A stretch of DNA of 64,000 nucleotides from an uncultured Lachnospiraceae bacterium. Lineage in GTDB: Bacteria > Bacillota > Clostridia > Lachnospirales > Lachnospiraceae. The notes under the pieces are model-generated. The model had not been told where the DNA came from, ran no database searches, and saw nothing but the letters and a program-made list of their open reading frames with translations. The position numbers were made by a program, and so were the translations under genes. The number at the start of each line of letters is the position of its first letter. Position 1 is the stretch's first letter. This document shows, one piece after another, positions 54,624-63,371 of the stretch. The DNA is taken from positions 62,001 to 126,000 of the forward strand of contig CAJTZH010000001.1 of NCBI GenBank assembly GCA_910584325.1, read 5' to 3'.

Positions 54624-54650
54624 TAGAAATTTTTCACATTTACAGAAAAA

Positions 54651-55058
54651 TTATACATCTCTTTGTTTTTCTTTACAGTTTTCACACTTACCATAGAAAT
54701 AAACAGAACTTCCCTCTATCGTACCCTCAAAATTACGGTTCGCACGCTCATGCAGTTCCTCCATATCGCCAACAGTCTGCGCGTCCAGGTCCGTAATGCT
54801 TTTACAGTCCGTACAGACAAAGTGATAATGTCTGGAGGTATCACCGTCAAAATGGTCGCATCCATCAAGAGAAGGAACTTTAACCGCCTCCCCCAGCTCC
54901 ACTAAAAGAGCAAGATTACGATATACCGTTCCAAGACTTATATTCGGATACTCATTACGTATCTTATTATAAACCATATCGGCTGTAGGATGCTCTTTCG
55001 TACTCATTAGATAAGTCTTAATCGCCTCCCTCTGCCTGCTGTATTTCAAAGCTGCCAT
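54651..55058 (-). CDS. perR: Fur/PerR-family metalloregulator
   Basis: Peroxide-sensing repressor of 135 residues. Winged-helix part: AIKTYLMSTKEHPTADMVYNKIRNEYPNISLGTVYRNLALL split by recognition helix residues; metal part: HYHFVCTDCKSITDLD with one Cys pair, and CENCKE with the second. Family length. The rubrerythrin gene directly downstream favours PerR over Fur or Zur, but the distinction is not proved by sequence. Confidence 0.88.
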   Translation of the reverse strand: MAALKYSRQREAIKTYLMSTKEHPTADMVYNKIRNEYPNISLGTVYRNLALLVELGEAVKVPSLDGCDHFDGDTSRHYHFVCTDCKSITDLDAQTVGDMEELHERANRNFEGTIEGSSVYFYGKCENCKEKQRDV

Positions 55059-55098
55059 TGCAGTTCTCCTTTCTAAAAATAATAACTATTACTGTTTT

Positions 55099-55127
55099 AT
55101 TTTATGATAGATGAAGCGAAAAGTCAA
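55099..55127 (-). promoter_or_regulatory. Sigma-A promoter of the perR-like gene
   Basis: Minus strand TTGACT (55122-55127), 17 bases, TAAAAT (55099-55104). Confidence 0.7.
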
Positions 55128-55130
55128 GAA

Positions 55131-55162
55131 AAAGGGACTATTCAAAGCGAATAATCCCTTTC
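55131..55162 (-). terminator. Terminator of the trigger-factor-like lipoprotein gene
   Basis: Stem AAGGGA-x-TATTC / GAATA-x-TCCCTT with a 4-base loop and TTTTTCTT on the minus strand, 10 bases after the stop codon. Confidence 0.8.
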
Positions 55163-55171
55163 CAATTTCTG

Positions 55172-56290
55172 TTATTTTATTTTTGCGTATCCGACAATTG
55201 CTTCTGATGCCTTTGTATTCATGAGAATCTCGGAAACATCCGCATCTATTGTATCGCCAATCTCTGTCCGGAACTGTTCCGCTGACTCATAACCGTAATA
55301 TGCCGCGTTATCCTCAATATACGCATCTATTTCCTCCTGTGTAACCGTAAGTCCTTCATTCTGTGCCACAAGAGAAAGTATCATTTTCTCATACATATAT
55401 TCCGTCGCGTAATTCGTTACCTCTGTCTCAAAAGCCTCCATCGACGAATAACGGTAATACCCTGTAAGATAACTCTCAAAATCAGAAAATCCCAGCATTG
55501 CACCCATCTGCTCAAATTCCGCCTGTGCGTTGCCTTTTATCATATCAATTGTCTCTTTAAATTCCTCTTCCGGTATCCCCTTAATCTCAGACTGCTCAAC
55601 AATCGCATTCATCATAGCCACATAGATACTATTTTCATATGTGCTCTTTTTTGTTTCTTCCAGATATTCTACAATAGAATCTTCCAGTTCTTTCGTTGTA
55701 TTCAGAACCTTATCACTGTCCTTCGTCATCATCTTGACAAATTCATCATTATATTCCGGAAGAATTTTTTCATTAATATAGTTGACTGTTACAACAAATA
55801 CAACTTCCTTTCCGTTCAGTTCTTCTTTGCCGTAATTTGCCGGAAATGTACACGGCAGTTCATATTCCTTTCCAATCTCAAGCCCGACAAGCTGGTTGTC
55901 AAGGTCGTCAATAAACTTGCTGCCGTCAGCCCTGCCCCCTACCGTATAAGAGTAATCCGTTGCCGTTCCATTCGCAAACGCCACGCCGTCCAGTAATCCT
56001 GAAAAATCAAGATTAATTTCATCACCCTTCTTAACGGTGCCTTCTGTCACCTGCTTATTCTCTACATAAGCATTTAAACAGTCATCAATCTCCTTCTGGA
56101 TTTCCTCCTGCGTCACTTCCTCCAGAGGAGACACTTCTATCTCCAGATTCTTATAATCACACAGCGTTATATAATCACTGTAATTAACTGCAGAAACATT
56201 CCCGTTCTGCTTATTTTCAGATTTACCACAGCCTGCAAGAGACAGCACCATCATCGCTCCTAAAAGTCCGCTCACTATTCTTTTCTTCAT
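55172..56290 (-). CDS. Trigger-factor-like peptidyl-prolyl isomerase lipoprotein
   Basis: A 372-residue exported protein. The signal peptide ends in the lipobox LAGC (Cys ~21), so it is anchored outside the membrane. An FKBP-type isomerase domain lies at ~85-185 (GDEINLDFSGLLDGVAFANG, ELPCTFPANYGKEELNGKEVVF), followed by a trigger-factor-type helical C-domain (~190-372, TQEEIDAYIEDNAAYYGYES). The ribosome-binding domain of trigger factor is missing. Likely a folding helper for secreted proteins, similar in role to PrsA. ATG 56290 has GAGG upstream. Confidence 0.9.
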   Translation of the reverse strand: MKKRIVSGLLGAMMVLSLAGCGKSENKQNGNVSAVNYSDYITLCDYKNLEIEVSPLEEVTQEEIQKEIDDCLNAYVENKQVTEGTVKKGDEINLDFSGLLDGVAFANGTATDYSYTVGGRADGSKFIDDLDNQLVGLEIGKEYELPCTFPANYGKEELNGKEVVFVVTVNYINEKILPEYNDEFVKMMTKDSDKVLNTTKELEDSIVEYLEETKKSTYENSIYVAMMNAIVEQSEIKGIPEEEFKETIDMIKGNAQAEFEQMGAMLGFSDFESYLTGYYRYSSMEAFETEVTNYATEYMYEKMILSLVAQNEGLTVTQEEIDAYIEDNAAYYGYESAEQFRTEIGDTIDADVSEILMNTKASEAIVGYAKIK

Positions 56291-56395
56291 ATATTTCCTC
56301 CTACCGCCACAATTCCGTTTGTTTGTGTGCACTTTGCCAGTTTACCACAATCAAATAGGAAAGAAAAGTTATTTCACACTTTTTTCACTTTTTCT

Positions 56396-57766
56396 CTATA
56401 ATTTTTTAGGAAGGTCCTCGCAAATAAGCGTCCGTATCGTAGTGTCATCCAGCTCTCCAAGCTTCACAATGCGGTCCGCCTGATTCGCAATCGCCTTTTC
56501 CAGATAATTTCTGGCGTCACGGGCATTCGCATAGCAGGAAAGCTGTGCCGCAATACGCTCCGTAAAAAATGCAACCGCCTCTTTGCGCGCCTCCTCATCC
56601 AGTTCATATTCCTGTTTCTTTGCCATACTCTCCAGAATAGAGACTTCTTGTTCCGGCGTATAATCTTCAAACAAAATATATTTATTAAAACGGGAGCGCA
56701 GACCCGGATTGGAATTTAAAAACTCTTCCATCAGCGCAGGATATCCGGCAACGATAATAATTAAATTATCACGGTTATCTTCCATCGCTTTCAAAATCGT
56801 ATCAACAGCCTCCTGTCCAAAATCATTTTCCCCCCTGTTTGCCGTCAGCGTATATGCTTCGTCGATAAACAAGATACCGTCGATAGCGCTGTCGATGACA
56901 TCCTTGGTTTTCATCGCGGTCTGTCCGACATAACCGCTCACCAGCCCCGAACGGTCCACCTCAACAAGGTGTCCTTGCGAAAGCACACCGAGCGCATTAT
57001 AGATTTTCGCCAGCATTCTAGCGACTGTCGTTTTCCCCGTGCCCGGATTTCCCACAAATACCAGATGTTTTGAAACCCCCGGCTGCTTCATTCCCCGCTC
57101 CTTGCGAATCTTCTGAATCCGCAAGAGATTAACAATCGTGTTAACATCCTCCTTTACGCTGTCAAGTCCTATCAGCTCGTTCAATTCTGAAAGAATCTCC
57201 TCTACGTCTTCTTCCGTAAGTTTCTTTGCTTCCTTCGGTGCCGTCTCTTCTGCCTGCAGAATGGCCTCTTTTTTTATTCTGCGTTCAGGCGTATACAGAC
57301 CGAATTCCCGCAGGTAATCATCCAGCATATTACAGTACCTTGTAAGCGAAGCCAGCTCAATGTCGGAAATATCTTTATTAGATGCAATCAGCTCCTGTCC
57401 CAGTCTGGCATATGTGTCCGCGAGCCTTTTCGCTCGGTTATTGTCGCCGCCGCTGATTTTTCTGCCGGCATCCGTCAAAACAAAATATTTAAACGGCGTC
57501 GGAATCATTCCCGCGAATGCCGCCGGAAGAATCCCTGCAGCCATCGTGATATTCACATCCGCACCTGTTTTTTCTTTAATAAATGCGCTCTCTTGCGCAC
57601 AGATTGTCCCGTCTGACAAAGACAGATAGAGTAAAAAATTAAGAAACTCAGCCTTAAGACTTTCCCGAAGAGAATTTTTAAGCGGTATCTTAATCACACC
57701 GGCACGTTCAATTTCATCGCAGCAGGCATACGCCTCCTGCATCATATTATCCAAAGCATTGCTCAT
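56396..57766 (-). CDS. AAA ATPase of the SpoVK/CbbX family
   Basis: A 456-residue protein. The first ~170 residues are a helical domain of unknown role (YLSLSDGTICAQESAFI resembles a TerB-like helix bundle). The AAA module follows: Walker A VGNPGTGKTTVARMLAKI (~235), Walker B GILFIDEAYTL, sensor IIIVAGYPALMEEFLNSNPGLRSRF and a C-terminal lid. SpoVK and CbbX are hexameric remodelling ATPases. The partner protein is not evident. Single gene, divergent from apbE. Confidence 0.9.
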   Translation of the reverse strand: MSNALDNMMQEAYACCDEIERAGVIKIPLKNSLRESLKAEFLNFLLYLSLSDGTICAQESAFIKEKTGADVNITMAAGILPAAFAGMIPTPFKYFVLTDAGRKISGGDNNRAKRLADTYARLGQELIASNKDISDIELASLTRYCNMLDDYLREFGLYTPERRIKKEAILQAEETAPKEAKKLTEEDVEEILSELNELIGLDSVKEDVNTIVNLLRIQKIRKERGMKQPGVSKHLVFVGNPGTGKTTVARMLAKIYNALGVLSQGHLVEVDRSGLVSGYVGQTAMKTKDVIDSAIDGILFIDEAYTLTANRGENDFGQEAVDTILKAMEDNRDNLIIIVAGYPALMEEFLNSNPGLRSRFNKYILFEDYTPEQEVSILESMAKKQEYELDEEARKEAVAFFTERIAAQLSCYANARDARNYLEKAIANQADRIVKLGELDDTTIRTLICEDLPKKL

Positions 57767-57879
57767 TTTCTTTACCTCATTATGAATTTTCAGAATTTAT
57801 TCTACCATATTTGATAAAAATATGCTATGATTATTCTGTTCCGGTTACGGTACTGAATGCAATAGCGAGGTGAGTTCCA

Positions 57880-58866
57880 TTGAAGAAATTATTTCTGCTG
57901 GGCAGTATTCTATGTATACTCCTAAGTTCTTCTTGCAAAGCAGGAGATTCGCAAAAGAACGTGACCGTCTCCGGTTTTATGCTGAATACTTATGTTTCCA
58001 TAACACTATACGAAACAGACAATGAAGAACTTGCAAAACAAGCGCTGGATATATGCAATGAATATGAACAGCTTTTTTCCAGAACCATACCGGACAGCGC
58101 CTTATCCAGACTCAACAATACTAAAGAGGCCGTTGATGCCGATGAATCTTTGTATGAGCTGATTCAGACCGGTATTTACTACAGTGATTTGACAGAAGGA
58201 GCTCTTGATATCACCATCGAACCATTCATCTCCCTGTGGGATATCAGCGGAACAGCTCCCCAGGTTCCCGATACACAACAGATAAAGGCACTGCTTCCCT
58301 TTGTGAATTATAAGCACATTCAACTAACAGAAGAAAATCATACCATTACTTTACACAATAATGCCTCCATTGACTTAGGCGCCATCGCCAAAGGATATAT
58401 TGCCGATAAAATCCGTAAATTTCTTGTTGATAATGGCGTCACACATGGTATTATTAGACTTGGTGGTAATATTTTATGTATCAACGATAAGCCTGACGGC
58501 TCCGATTTCATCATTGGTATTCAAAAACCTTTTGATGAAGCCGCCGTTCCGGTACTGACTCTTAAGATAGACGATATGAGCGTCGTCACTTCAGGAACCT
58601 ATGAACGCTATTTTATGGAAAACGACCGAATCTATCATCATATTATCGACCCGAAAACCGGCATTCCTTCCGACAGTGGCCTAATATCCGTAACGATTAT
58701 TTCAGAGGATTCCGTTGCCGGCGATTGTCTCAGTACTGCCTGCCTGATTATGGGGGAAGAAAAGGCACGAAAGCTTCTTGATTCCATCGACGGAGTCTGC
58801 GGAATACTAATTGACGAACAGATGAATATTACTTATTCCGAAGGCGCAGCGCAGTTTGTGCGCTGA
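57880..58866 (+). CDS. apbE: FAD:protein FMN transferase lipoprotein
   Basis: Attaches FMN covalently to extracytoplasmic flavoproteins such as RnfD/RnfG or NqrC-type subunits. The 328-residue protein has a lipoprotein signal (LLSSSC), the start FMLNTYVSITLYE, the FAD region ALDITIEPFISLWD, SIDLGAIAKGYIADKI, RLGGNI, and the metal/FAD block SGTYERYF...HHIIDPKTGIPSD with AGDCLSTACL. The start is TTG with GAGGTGA 6 bases upstream. First gene of a plus-strand trio. Confidence 0.94.
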   Translation: MKKLFLLGSILCILLSSSCKAGDSQKNVTVSGFMLNTYVSITLYETDNEELAKQALDICNEYEQLFSRTIPDSALSRLNNTKEAVDADESLYELIQTGIYYSDLTEGALDITIEPFISLWDISGTAPQVPDTQQIKALLPFVNYKHIQLTEENHTITLHNNASIDLGAIAKGYIADKIRKFLVDNGVTHGIIRLGGNILCINDKPDGSDFIIGIQKPFDEAAVPVLTLKIDDMSVVTSGTYERYFMENDRIYHHIIDPKTGIPSDSGLISVTIISEDSVAGDCLSTACLIMGEEKARKLLDSIDGVCGILIDEQMNITYSEGAAQFVR

Positions 58867-58901
58867 TAATCAATATTATTTTTAGAAAAGGAATTATAGC
58901 A

Positions 58902-59804
58902 ATGAAATTAAAAGAAATTTTACCGGCAATTTTGGTTATAATACTTGTTTTAGGCCTCAGCACTGCGGCTATCTGCTACGCTTCCTATGAGCGTCAGACT
59001 ATGCTTGCGAATAAAGAGTTTGTATCCCTGACCCCTCCCAACTACCAATACCCCACAGAAGCGCCTGCTCCTATAGAAACAACAGCAGCAGAGCCTTCCG
59101 AGACGACGGCGGCACAGGAGGAAACAACCGCACCCAAAACCGAACAAGAGACGACGCAGTCTGTTTATGTTCCGCCCGAAGATGATTCCCGCATTTATTA
59201 TACCGACTACCGTTTTACGACAGTTGATGCAGACTACTTCAATGACGCTGTATTTATCGGGAACTCACGCATGCAGGGTTTTATTCTCTATTGCGGTATT
59301 CCCGGGCTTACTTCCTATACGTCGGTTGGTATGACTGTAAAAAGCTACTTTACTAAGGAAGATTTTACGATAAACGGTACCTTAATGACGGCTGCATCTG
59401 CCCTGGAAAACACTCCGGGCTTTGAAAAAGTATACATCAAACTGGGCATTAACGAATTGGGATGGGTTTCCACAGACCAGTTCATTACAGCTTATCAAGA
59501 AATTATAGAGCATATCTACAGCTGTAATCCAAATGCATTAATTTATGTTATTTCCGTGCTTCCTTTTGCCCAAGCCGCCATTGAAAAAGACCCTGTCCTA
59601 GATATGGACAAAGTGCGGGAATACAATAACGCAATTCAGGAAATGTGCGCGTCCTACGGAGCCTGTTATCTGGACGTCGCCAGCGTATTTACAGGAGAAG
59701 ACGGCTATATGCCTTATAATTACTCATTTGACGGCGTTCATATCAATGTCGCCTCCATCAAACTTTGGTTAAATTATCTGTTAGAACACGGAATTGAAAA
59801 ATAG
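58902..59804 (+). CDS. SGNH/GDSL-type hydrolase, membrane-anchored
   Basis: A 300-residue protein: one N-terminal helix (7-27), a Thr/Glu/Pro-rich linker (~45-90) suited to crossing the wall, then an SGNH hydrolase domain. Catalytic blocks: Ser in FIGNSRMQG (~124), Gly-Ile-Asn-Glu in KLGINELGW, and Asp-x2-His in FDGVHIN. It could be an esterase or O-acetyl transferase acting on surface glycan. The substrate is unknown. It lies 35 bases after apbE. Confidence 0.85.
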   Translation: MKLKEILPAILVIILVLGLSTAAICYASYERQTMLANKEFVSLTPPNYQYPTEAPAPIETTAAEPSETTAAQEETTAPKTEQETTQSVYVPPEDDSRIYYTDYRFTTVDADYFNDAVFIGNSRMQGFILYCGIPGLTSYTSVGMTVKSYFTKEDFTINGTLMTAASALENTPGFEKVYIKLGINELGWVSTDQFITAYQEIIEHIYSCNPNALIYVISVLPFAQAAIEKDPVLDMDKVREYNNAIQEMCASYGACYLDVASVFTGEDGYMPYNYSFDGVHINVASIKLWLNYLLEHGIEK

Positions 59805-59817
59805 AGGAGTATAAATT

Positions 59818-60324
59818 ATGAAACAGAAGAATGTAACACAAATCACTTTAGGAATCCTGCTTCTGACCACAGCTTTTCTTTTGGGCGGATGCACCGGGAA
59901 AGAACCTGTGCCGGAAGAAACCACCACTGTGTTTACCATGAACATCGAGGACGTCAAACAGGCCGTTCTTGACGCCGGCGTATTTGAAGACGAGGTTGCC
60001 GCCATTGATATTTCATACAGCGAAATGTTAATGGGAATCACCGCTTCAGATTTTACTGAGGGAATGATACTCGGCGGAAGCGGCGCTACCGCGGAACTCC
60101 TCGCTGTCTTTGAGACTGCCGACGAAACTGCCGCTGCCTCATTGAAGGAAAAATGCGAAGCTTATGTAGCGAAACAAATCCAGTCCTATACAGACTATAA
60201 GCCTGCGGAAGTGGACAAGCTAAATCATGCCGTCGTAAAATCCTCAGCTCAATACGTTATTGTCTGCGTTGCGGCAGACTACGAAAGCGCCGGGACCGTA
60301 ATCGCGCAATACTTTTATCAGTAA
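59818..60324 (+). CDS. DUF4358 lipoprotein
   Basis: A 168-residue lipoprotein: signal with lipobox LLGGC (Cys ~25), then the DUF4358 domain (EDVKQAVLDAGVFEDEVAAID, FTEGMILGGSGATAELLAVFE, ADYESAGTVIAQYF). Function unknown; the family is common in Clostridia and often lies near SGNH hydrolases. AGGAG before ATG, 13 bases after the SGNH gene; last gene of the trio. Confidence 0.85.
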   Translation: MKQKNVTQITLGILLLTTAFLLGGCTGKEPVPEETTTVFTMNIEDVKQAVLDAGVFEDEVAAIDISYSEMLMGITASDFTEGMILGGSGATAELLAVFETADETAAASLKEKCEAYVAKQIQSYTDYKPAEVDKLNHAVVKSSAQYVIVCVAADYESAGTVIAQYFYQ

Positions 60325-60329
60325 ATGAA

Positions 60330-60380
60330 ACGACCTATGCATCCTAAACAAGACAGGAAACATAGGTCGTCTTTTAAATT
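60330..60380 (+). terminator. Terminator of the apbE trio
   Basis: Perfect 10-base stem ACGACCTATG (60330-60339) / CATAGGTCGT (60361-60370), followed by CTTTTAAATTTT. It may also serve the convergent acyl carrier protein gene. Confidence 0.8.
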
Positions 60381-60613
60381 TTCTGCAATATGGCATCCAC
60401 CATCTCACCAACGTTTTTCATTCCGGTCACTTCGCCCATCGTAAACTTCACGCCGAATTTTTTCTCGGTCGCCACAATCAGATTAATATGTTCCAGACTG
60501 TCCCAGTCCTCAATATCGTCTGCCGTCGTACTGTCCGTCACCGTTATATCGTCATCATCAAACACATCCCTGAACACCTCGTTCAGTCCGTCAAAGATTT
60601 CTTCACGCGTCAT
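60374..60613 (-). CDS. Acyl carrier protein
   Basis: A 79-residue carrier protein. The phosphopantetheine site is Ser39 in DWDSLEHINLI. It is very acidic (DDDDITVTDSTTADD), as usual. It starts immediately after the FkbH-like gene and so is probably its dedicated carrier and not the fatty-acid ACP. Confidence 0.93.
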   Translation of the reverse strand: MTREEIFDGLNEVFRDVFDDDDITVTDSTTADDIEDWDSLEHINLIVATEKKFGVKFTMGEVTGMKNVGEMVDAILQKI

Positions 60614-62395
60614 TCAACCAACCACCTTTATCACCTTATTTTTATTAGTATACTCTATACCGATATCAAATGTCCACACCGAATTTCCTTCTTCGTCTTC
60701 CGACTCTTTCGCAAATCCCATTGTATGATAAAACTCCTTTACCATTCCATTTTTTGCCGTAGGAAAATAATATCCTCTAATACGCGCAACACCGTGTTCT
60801 AAAGAACGTTTTACCAGCATATCCATCATGGCGTTCTCCATATCGCGCTTTAACACGCGGCAGCTCATCAGCCATAAATCAATATGCAGCTCGTTTCCGT
60901 CAATTCTGCCTATCACAACAGATACCACGCCGTTATCACCGAACTTATCCTCCAGTTTACCATACAATGTAATATAACCGTCATCCGCGGCAAACGCCTC
61001 TATATCTGCCTGTGAATACCGTTTTGTCGTCAGATTAAACTGATTACTTTTATTGGTAAGCTGGGCAATCCTCGCCATGTATACCGGTTCAAACGCTTTA
61101 ATATGTGCCGTCATCTCAAGAGATATTAAGTATTCCTCATAATTGTCGTAAGACAACTGAAGCTGCGCTCTTTTCGCGTTTTCTTTATACATTTCATTCC
61201 TTTTGGCGTCATCCGCCGAAAGACTGGTCATCTCAAAATAACCCGCACGGTCAAGAACCCTGATATAATTTTCGGGACTGTCCATAACCGGAACAGCTAC
61301 CCCCTGTACCGTCCGCTCTACAATTGCCCGCTCGGCGGGATTATCATCAACAAAAACCATACTGTCCGGCATGATATTGAGCAATTCCGCCATGTCCGCA
61401 ATATTCTTATCTTTATTGTTCCAATTCGCCATAATGACTATAAAATCTTCCGGTTTTAACACACCGTCAGGGTGATTGAGACCCGCAACGGCATTTTCAT
61501 AGTCATTTTTGGAATTGACATTTAATAAAACGCCCAAATCTTTATGCTCTTTCAGATAACTTTGAAATTCAGAATAGACCTGGCCCATCGGAACTTCCTG
61601 CCCAAGAGCAAGATTCTCCACTCCATCGTCGCCCACTACGCCGCCCCAGAGCGTATTGTCCAAATCCAGCACAAGCGCCTTTTTGTTCTTTCCGTAAACT
61701 GACTTAATAATTCTTGCAAGATTGTGCGCAAGTTCAGGAATTGCCGGAACCGCCAAAGCATACTTATACATGTGCCAGTAAAAATCATCAAGCCATCTGT
61801 CCAGACCATAACACGAAGATACGTAATTAATATCGTTAATAAAAAAATTTTTATGGGTCTGCGCATATTCGTAAAACTTCAGATTCAGCCGTGTTATAAA
61901 ATTTATCCTGCCATGAATATCGCTTGCCTCCATATTCCCCATCAGACGATAACCCGGATATTCGAAGTTATTCTGAATGACAGGGCACCGGTAAACCGTA
62001 CCAAGCCGCTCCCACATCTGCTCAAAATGCCGGTACTGCCGCGCAAGTTTTTCCTCCACTGCAGAAGCGTCGTCCGACAACACAGGGTACTCCGTTATAT
62101 TGCGCGCGGTTGTATGAATATATATAATATCGGGCGAAAACACTTCCAGTTCCTGATTGGAAAACATCGCGTCCTGCCAGTACTGATTGTATTCCGATTC
62201 ATAAAATTCCGGACGAATACCATAATTTAATAAAAACAATTCCAGAATCAGCCTCACGTCATTTGTCGTCGAGCCTCCCAGAATGGCGATTTTCTTATCG
62301 GTAAACGTCTTGTTTTCTTCTAAAAGAGCCTTTTTAATACTCTTTTTCTTTTTTATAATATAATCTCCGTCAAAAGGATACAAAAGCTCTTTCAT
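60614..62395 (-). CDS. FkbH-like HAD-IIIC protein
   Basis: A 593-residue three-part protein. N-terminal SGNH-like part (~30-230, ILGGSTTNDVRLILE). HAD phosphatase core: VLDLDNTLWGGVVGDDG (~240-256) with the Asp nucleophile. C-terminal GNAT-like part (~430-590) with QLTNKSNQFNLTTKRYS. FkbH enzymes load glycerate from 1,3-bisphosphoglycerate onto a carrier protein, dephosphorylating it; the ACP next door fits. ATG 62395 is chosen over an upstream TTG that is too near AGGAGG. Likely role: a glyceryl or related acyl group for surface glycan. Confidence 0.88.
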   Translation of the reverse strand: MKELLYPFDGDYIIKKKKSIKKALLEENKTFTDKKIAILGGSTTNDVRLILELFLLNYGIRPEFYESEYNQYWQDAMFSNQELEVFSPDIIYIHTTARNITEYPVLSDDASAVEEKLARQYRHFEQMWERLGTVYRCPVIQNNFEYPGYRLMGNMEASDIHGRINFITRLNLKFYEYAQTHKNFFINDINYVSSCYGLDRWLDDFYWHMYKYALAVPAIPELAHNLARIIKSVYGKNKKALVLDLDNTLWGGVVGDDGVENLALGQEVPMGQVYSEFQSYLKEHKDLGVLLNVNSKNDYENAVAGLNHPDGVLKPEDFIVIMANWNNKDKNIADMAELLNIMPDSMVFVDDNPAERAIVERTVQGVAVPVMDSPENYIRVLDRAGYFEMTSLSADDAKRNEMYKENAKRAQLQLSYDNYEEYLISLEMTAHIKAFEPVYMARIAQLTNKSNQFNLTTKRYSQADIEAFAADDGYITLYGKLEDKFGDNGVVSVVIGRIDGNELHIDLWLMSCRVLKRDMENAMMDMLVKRSLEHGVARIRGYYFPTAKNGMVKEFYHTMGFAKESEDEEGNSVWTFDIGIEYTNKNKVIKVVG

Positions 62396-62413
62396 GGAAA
62401 ACAATCCTCCTAT

Positions 62414-63355
62414 CTATCGCTCCGCTCTCATTTCGCTGTGCAGGAAATCCTCATAAGAAAGACGAATCCCATCTTCCAATTCTGTTTTATATTTCCAGCC
62501 CAGTTTTTCTAACTTGCTCACATCTAAAAGCTTTCTCGGCGTTCCATCCGGTCTGGACGTATCGAATGTTATGCCGCCTTCATAGCCCACCACCCGTTTC
62601 ACGGTCTCGGCGAGTTCTTTAATGGTGAGCTCCTTCCCCGTTCCCAGATTAACAGTCTCATTACCGGAATACGTATTCATCAAAAATACGCAGGCATCCG
62701 CCAAATCGTCCACATATAAAAACTCACGAAGCGGCGTTCCCGTTCCCCAGATAGTAACCGTCGGCGCTCCTGATTCCTTTGCCTCATGAAATCTGCGAAT
62801 CAGGGCGGGAAGAACATGAGAATGTTCCGGATGATAATTATCGTTTGGTCCGTAGAGATTTGTCGGCATAACACTGATATAGTCGGTGTGATACTGTCTG
62901 TTCAGATATTCGCAGTATTTCAGACCCGAAATCTTGGCAAGCGCATACGCCTCATTTGTCTGCTCCAGGGAACTTGTCAGCAGACAGCTCTCCGGCATCG
63001 GCTGCGGCGCCATGCGCGGATAAATACAAGAGCTTCCCAGAAACATCAGCTTTTTCACATGATTATCAAACGCCGCTTTAATGACATTCATTTCCATCAT
63101 CATGTTTTCATACATAAAATCCGCAGGATGTAGGTCATTTGCCATAATTCCCCCAACCTTTGCCGCCGCAAGAAAAACATACTCAGGCTTTTCCCCGGCA
63201 AAAAACTTCTCTACCGGTTCCTGTCTTTTCAGGTCCAGTTCTTTTGAAGTCCTGGTTAAAATATTATGATATCCCTGCGCCTCAAGACACCTTACAATAG
63301 CCGAACCCACCATTCCGCGATGTCCCGCAACATATATTTTTGCTTCCTTTTCCAT
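62414..63355 (-). CDS. fcl: GDP-L-fucose synthase
   Basis: Epimerase-reductase that converts GDP-4-keto-6-deoxymannose to GDP-L-fucose. The 313-residue protein has YVAGHRGMVGSAIVR, FLGSSCIYPRMAPQPMPE, catalytic Tyr/Lys in NEAYALAKISGLKYCEYL and MPTNLYGPNDNYHPEHSHV. ATG 63355 has AGAGG 7 bases upstream. It lies 16 bases after the gmd gene. Confidence 0.96.
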   Translation of the reverse strand: MEKEAKIYVAGHRGMVGSAIVRCLEAQGYHNILTRTSKELDLKRQEPVEKFFAGEKPEYVFLAAAKVGGIMANDLHPADFMYENMMMEMNVIKAAFDNHVKKLMFLGSSCIYPRMAPQPMPESCLLTSSLEQTNEAYALAKISGLKYCEYLNRQYHTDYISVMPTNLYGPNDNYHPEHSHVLPALIRRFHEAKESGAPTVTIWGTGTPLREFLYVDDLADACVFLMNTYSGNETVNLGTGKELTIKELAETVKRVVGYEGGITFDTSRPDGTPRKLLDVSKLEKLGWKYKTELEDGIRLSYEDFLHSEMRAER

Positions 63356-63371
63356 AGCGCTACCTCTTTCT

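Noticed and set aside
54579..54650. PerR box near the rubrerythrin promoter
   Set aside because: Short GTAAT...ATTAC and ACAAT...ATTGT pairs exist, but none matches the TTATAAT-N-ATTATAA consensus.
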